Below, one piece after another: positions 62,311 to 64,000 of a stretch of 64,000 nt of DNA. The stretch is from Megalobrama amblycephala. Lineage: Eukaryota; Chordata; Actinopteri; Cypriniformes; Xenocyprididae. A model generated the notes under the pieces. The model was not told the origin of the DNA, did not search any database, and saw only the letters and a program-made list of their open reading frames with translations. The translations under genes and the position numbers were made by a program. The stretch spans positions 1,232,001 to 1,296,000 of the forward strand of contig NC_063063.1 in NCBI RefSeq assembly GCF_018812025.1, written 5' to 3'. Positions within the stretch are counted from its first letter, which is position 1. Each line of letters opens with the position of its first letter.

Positions 62311-64000
62311 AGTAGGTCAATATAAGTTGCACGGTGTTTAACTTCCCAGAAAACCAGCCAAAATGAACTAATTCTATAAAACCCAGAATTTTTGCATCAG
62401 TAAATCCCTTGAGATTCATGTTTTTAATACAGAGTGAGTTGATGAGATCATGCTGGTCCTGTTGACCCTCTCACACATCATACCACTCATGTTTTCATCC
62501 CATTTGAAGGAATCAGCGGCCGTCAGTGGGATAAAGAACAAGGACGCTATCAGTCACGACAGTCTCATTCATTCTCTCTCAGGAAATGTCTCTATAACAG
62601 GATTCACAAGCTACAACACCTGGAAATCTGGAACTGCTCCCGTGGAACGTGTGAAACTGCAAAACATACAATGCTGTTTCTTTCAATATGTTCTAACAAA
62701 CACTTTTTTCTTTCTTCATTTCTACAGGATTTACATATATGAACAGCAATAAATATATAAAACATTATTTTTTTTTTTGTAATTTAGTGAAGTAAATACA
62801 TTTTTAACATGAATTTCATTGTGCCATCCTAAGCTAAATTAATAAAGTTAATTTATATGTATATTTATGAATACAATTTTCTTTAAATATTTTCATTATA
62901 ATTTTTGTGTTTCCATTTGGCTATATGGACATGTAAAAATGCAAAGAACCAAAGTTAAGTAATCACATGAAATAATTACTGTAAAAAAATGATTTTTCAA
63001 AGATGTACAATTGCAAATAAAATGTCAAATAATAGCAATTTCTGAGTGAAAATTGTTTTCCCACTGTAGCAAAACTAAAAACGGACAAGAACTATGACAA
63101 GAGAAACAAGATAAGACTGGAGCTTGTAAAAAAGAAAACAAAAGAAATAAAAGAAACAACAATTCTAGGAATAAATGACTGGAACTGCAAACAAAAGAAA
63201 TGAACAAGACTGCAACTTTGCAGGGAAATAAGGAGAAAAGAAACAATAAAATCAAGAGAGAAACAAACAAACAAAAAAATGATTGGGAGAACTAGAGCAA
63301 AAAAAAAAAAAACACTGAAAAAAAAGAAGAATTTATCAAAAAGGAAATAAATACAAGACTAGACTTGCAGGGAGAAAAAAACGAAACGTAAGTGAGAGCT
63401 AACAAGACCGGCAGAGCCAAACAAAGAAACATGAAACAAAGACAAAACAGATTTACGCTTCTTTGGTTTAGTGCACTTATATGTAGTGCACAAATACTCC
63501 TTCAATAGAATGACTCATATGTGGTTTTGACTGTATATTCAGAGGCTTTCCCAATCCTTTAGATAGTGTGTGTGGTTTGGGGGTGGGAGGGGCAACCCGG
63601 CTGTCAATCAGAGTCGCTAATCACAGATCTACAATTAAAGAGTGTAGACCCAGACAAAAGACATGTTGGCTTAACGACTGGAGATGCACTTTCCACGACG
63701 GTCTTCAATCTGCCTGACGCCCATGTTGTCCTCTCTCTGCACCATAAATCATCCCTTCATTTCACCCGTCTGCAGTCAGGGTCATTCAATTACAACCAGA
63801 GGCCTCGTGTTAATTGAAGGCTGTCCATTTGGGCCGTGCTTTCATTAATTACACGAGCACTCTCTCTGATCACATCTGTGAGGTCCTGCCCTGCGTTTAT
63901 CGATGGACGGCACAATAATATCTTGCACTACTATACCTGTTCCACTTTAAAAAATCAAAGTAATCATCATAAGGAGTGAATCAATTCTATTTCTATTGTA
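62311..64000. other. Intergenic; purine-rich strand and a complex single-copy end
   Basis: 63050-63450 is strongly purine-rich on the plus strand (GAAACAA/AAAGAAA words), giving spurious hydrophobic frames on the minus strand (63025-63274). 62450-62752 is an open frame of 100 codons with no recognised family. 63770-63930 is complex single-copy sequence with several ATTA sites. Confidence 0.45.

Noticed and set aside
63025..63274. Hydrophobic minus-strand frames resembling a membrane protein
   Set aside because: They are produced by a purine-rich plus strand (AAAGAAA words), which reads as Phe/Leu/Ser-rich on the other strand.

Overview
The window is vertebrate nuclear DNA, most likely from a cyprinid teleost. 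I infer this from spliced exons with GT/AG borders, no compact gene packing, a large load of non-autonomous DNA transposons of cyprinid type, decayed Tc1-like elements and very long tandem arrays. One protein-coding gene is supported, on the minus strand: the first three coding exons of a GSG1-like (GSG1L/GSG1L2) claudin-fold membrane protein, at 12622-12322, 7588-7541 and 3713-3561. All three junctions are phase 1, and together the exons give 167 continuous codons. The rest of the gene lies beyond the left edge.

Layout. 1-3560 is intron 3, with an ATAAT-pentamer composite array at about 800-2400. Intron 2 (3714-7540) holds a transposon-like element whose inside is a 53-bp minisatellite. Intron 1 (7589-12321) holds a second such element with a 23-bp minisatellite, a dead Tc1 element and a short unexpanded relative. 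From 12.6 kb rightward I see no host gene. There are fold-back elements (13.3-14.1, 45.5-46.3 and 32.9-33.8 kb), a fourth expanded ACCCAG element (17.8-19.5 kb), a three-level nest (20.8-23.5 kb) and a TIR-bounded 21-bp minisatellite (25.0-27.0 kb). These are followed by a 7-kb orphan array of the same 21-bp unit (28.5-35.6 kb), two more dead Tc1 elements (37.2-37.7 and 38.9-40.5 kb), a 1.5-kb TATC array (47.2-48.7 kb), a cluster of a 14-bp motif in both orientations (51.1-52.35 kb) and a 92-bp higher-order array built on TTAG/TCAG (54.7-58.75 kb).

Main theme. Roughly 20 kb of the 64 kb is tandem repeat. In at least two transposon families the sequence shows both a short unexpanded copy and copies whose subterminal repeats have grown into kilobase minisatellites. 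In one family the growth is at opposite ends in different copies. The long open reading frames of the window (up to 599 codons) are artefacts of repeat units that are multiples of 3 or lack stops. I found no previously unknown protein system. What merits a second look is the origin of satellites from transposons, the higher-order array structure and the GTTTCGGTAGTGAC motif cluster.
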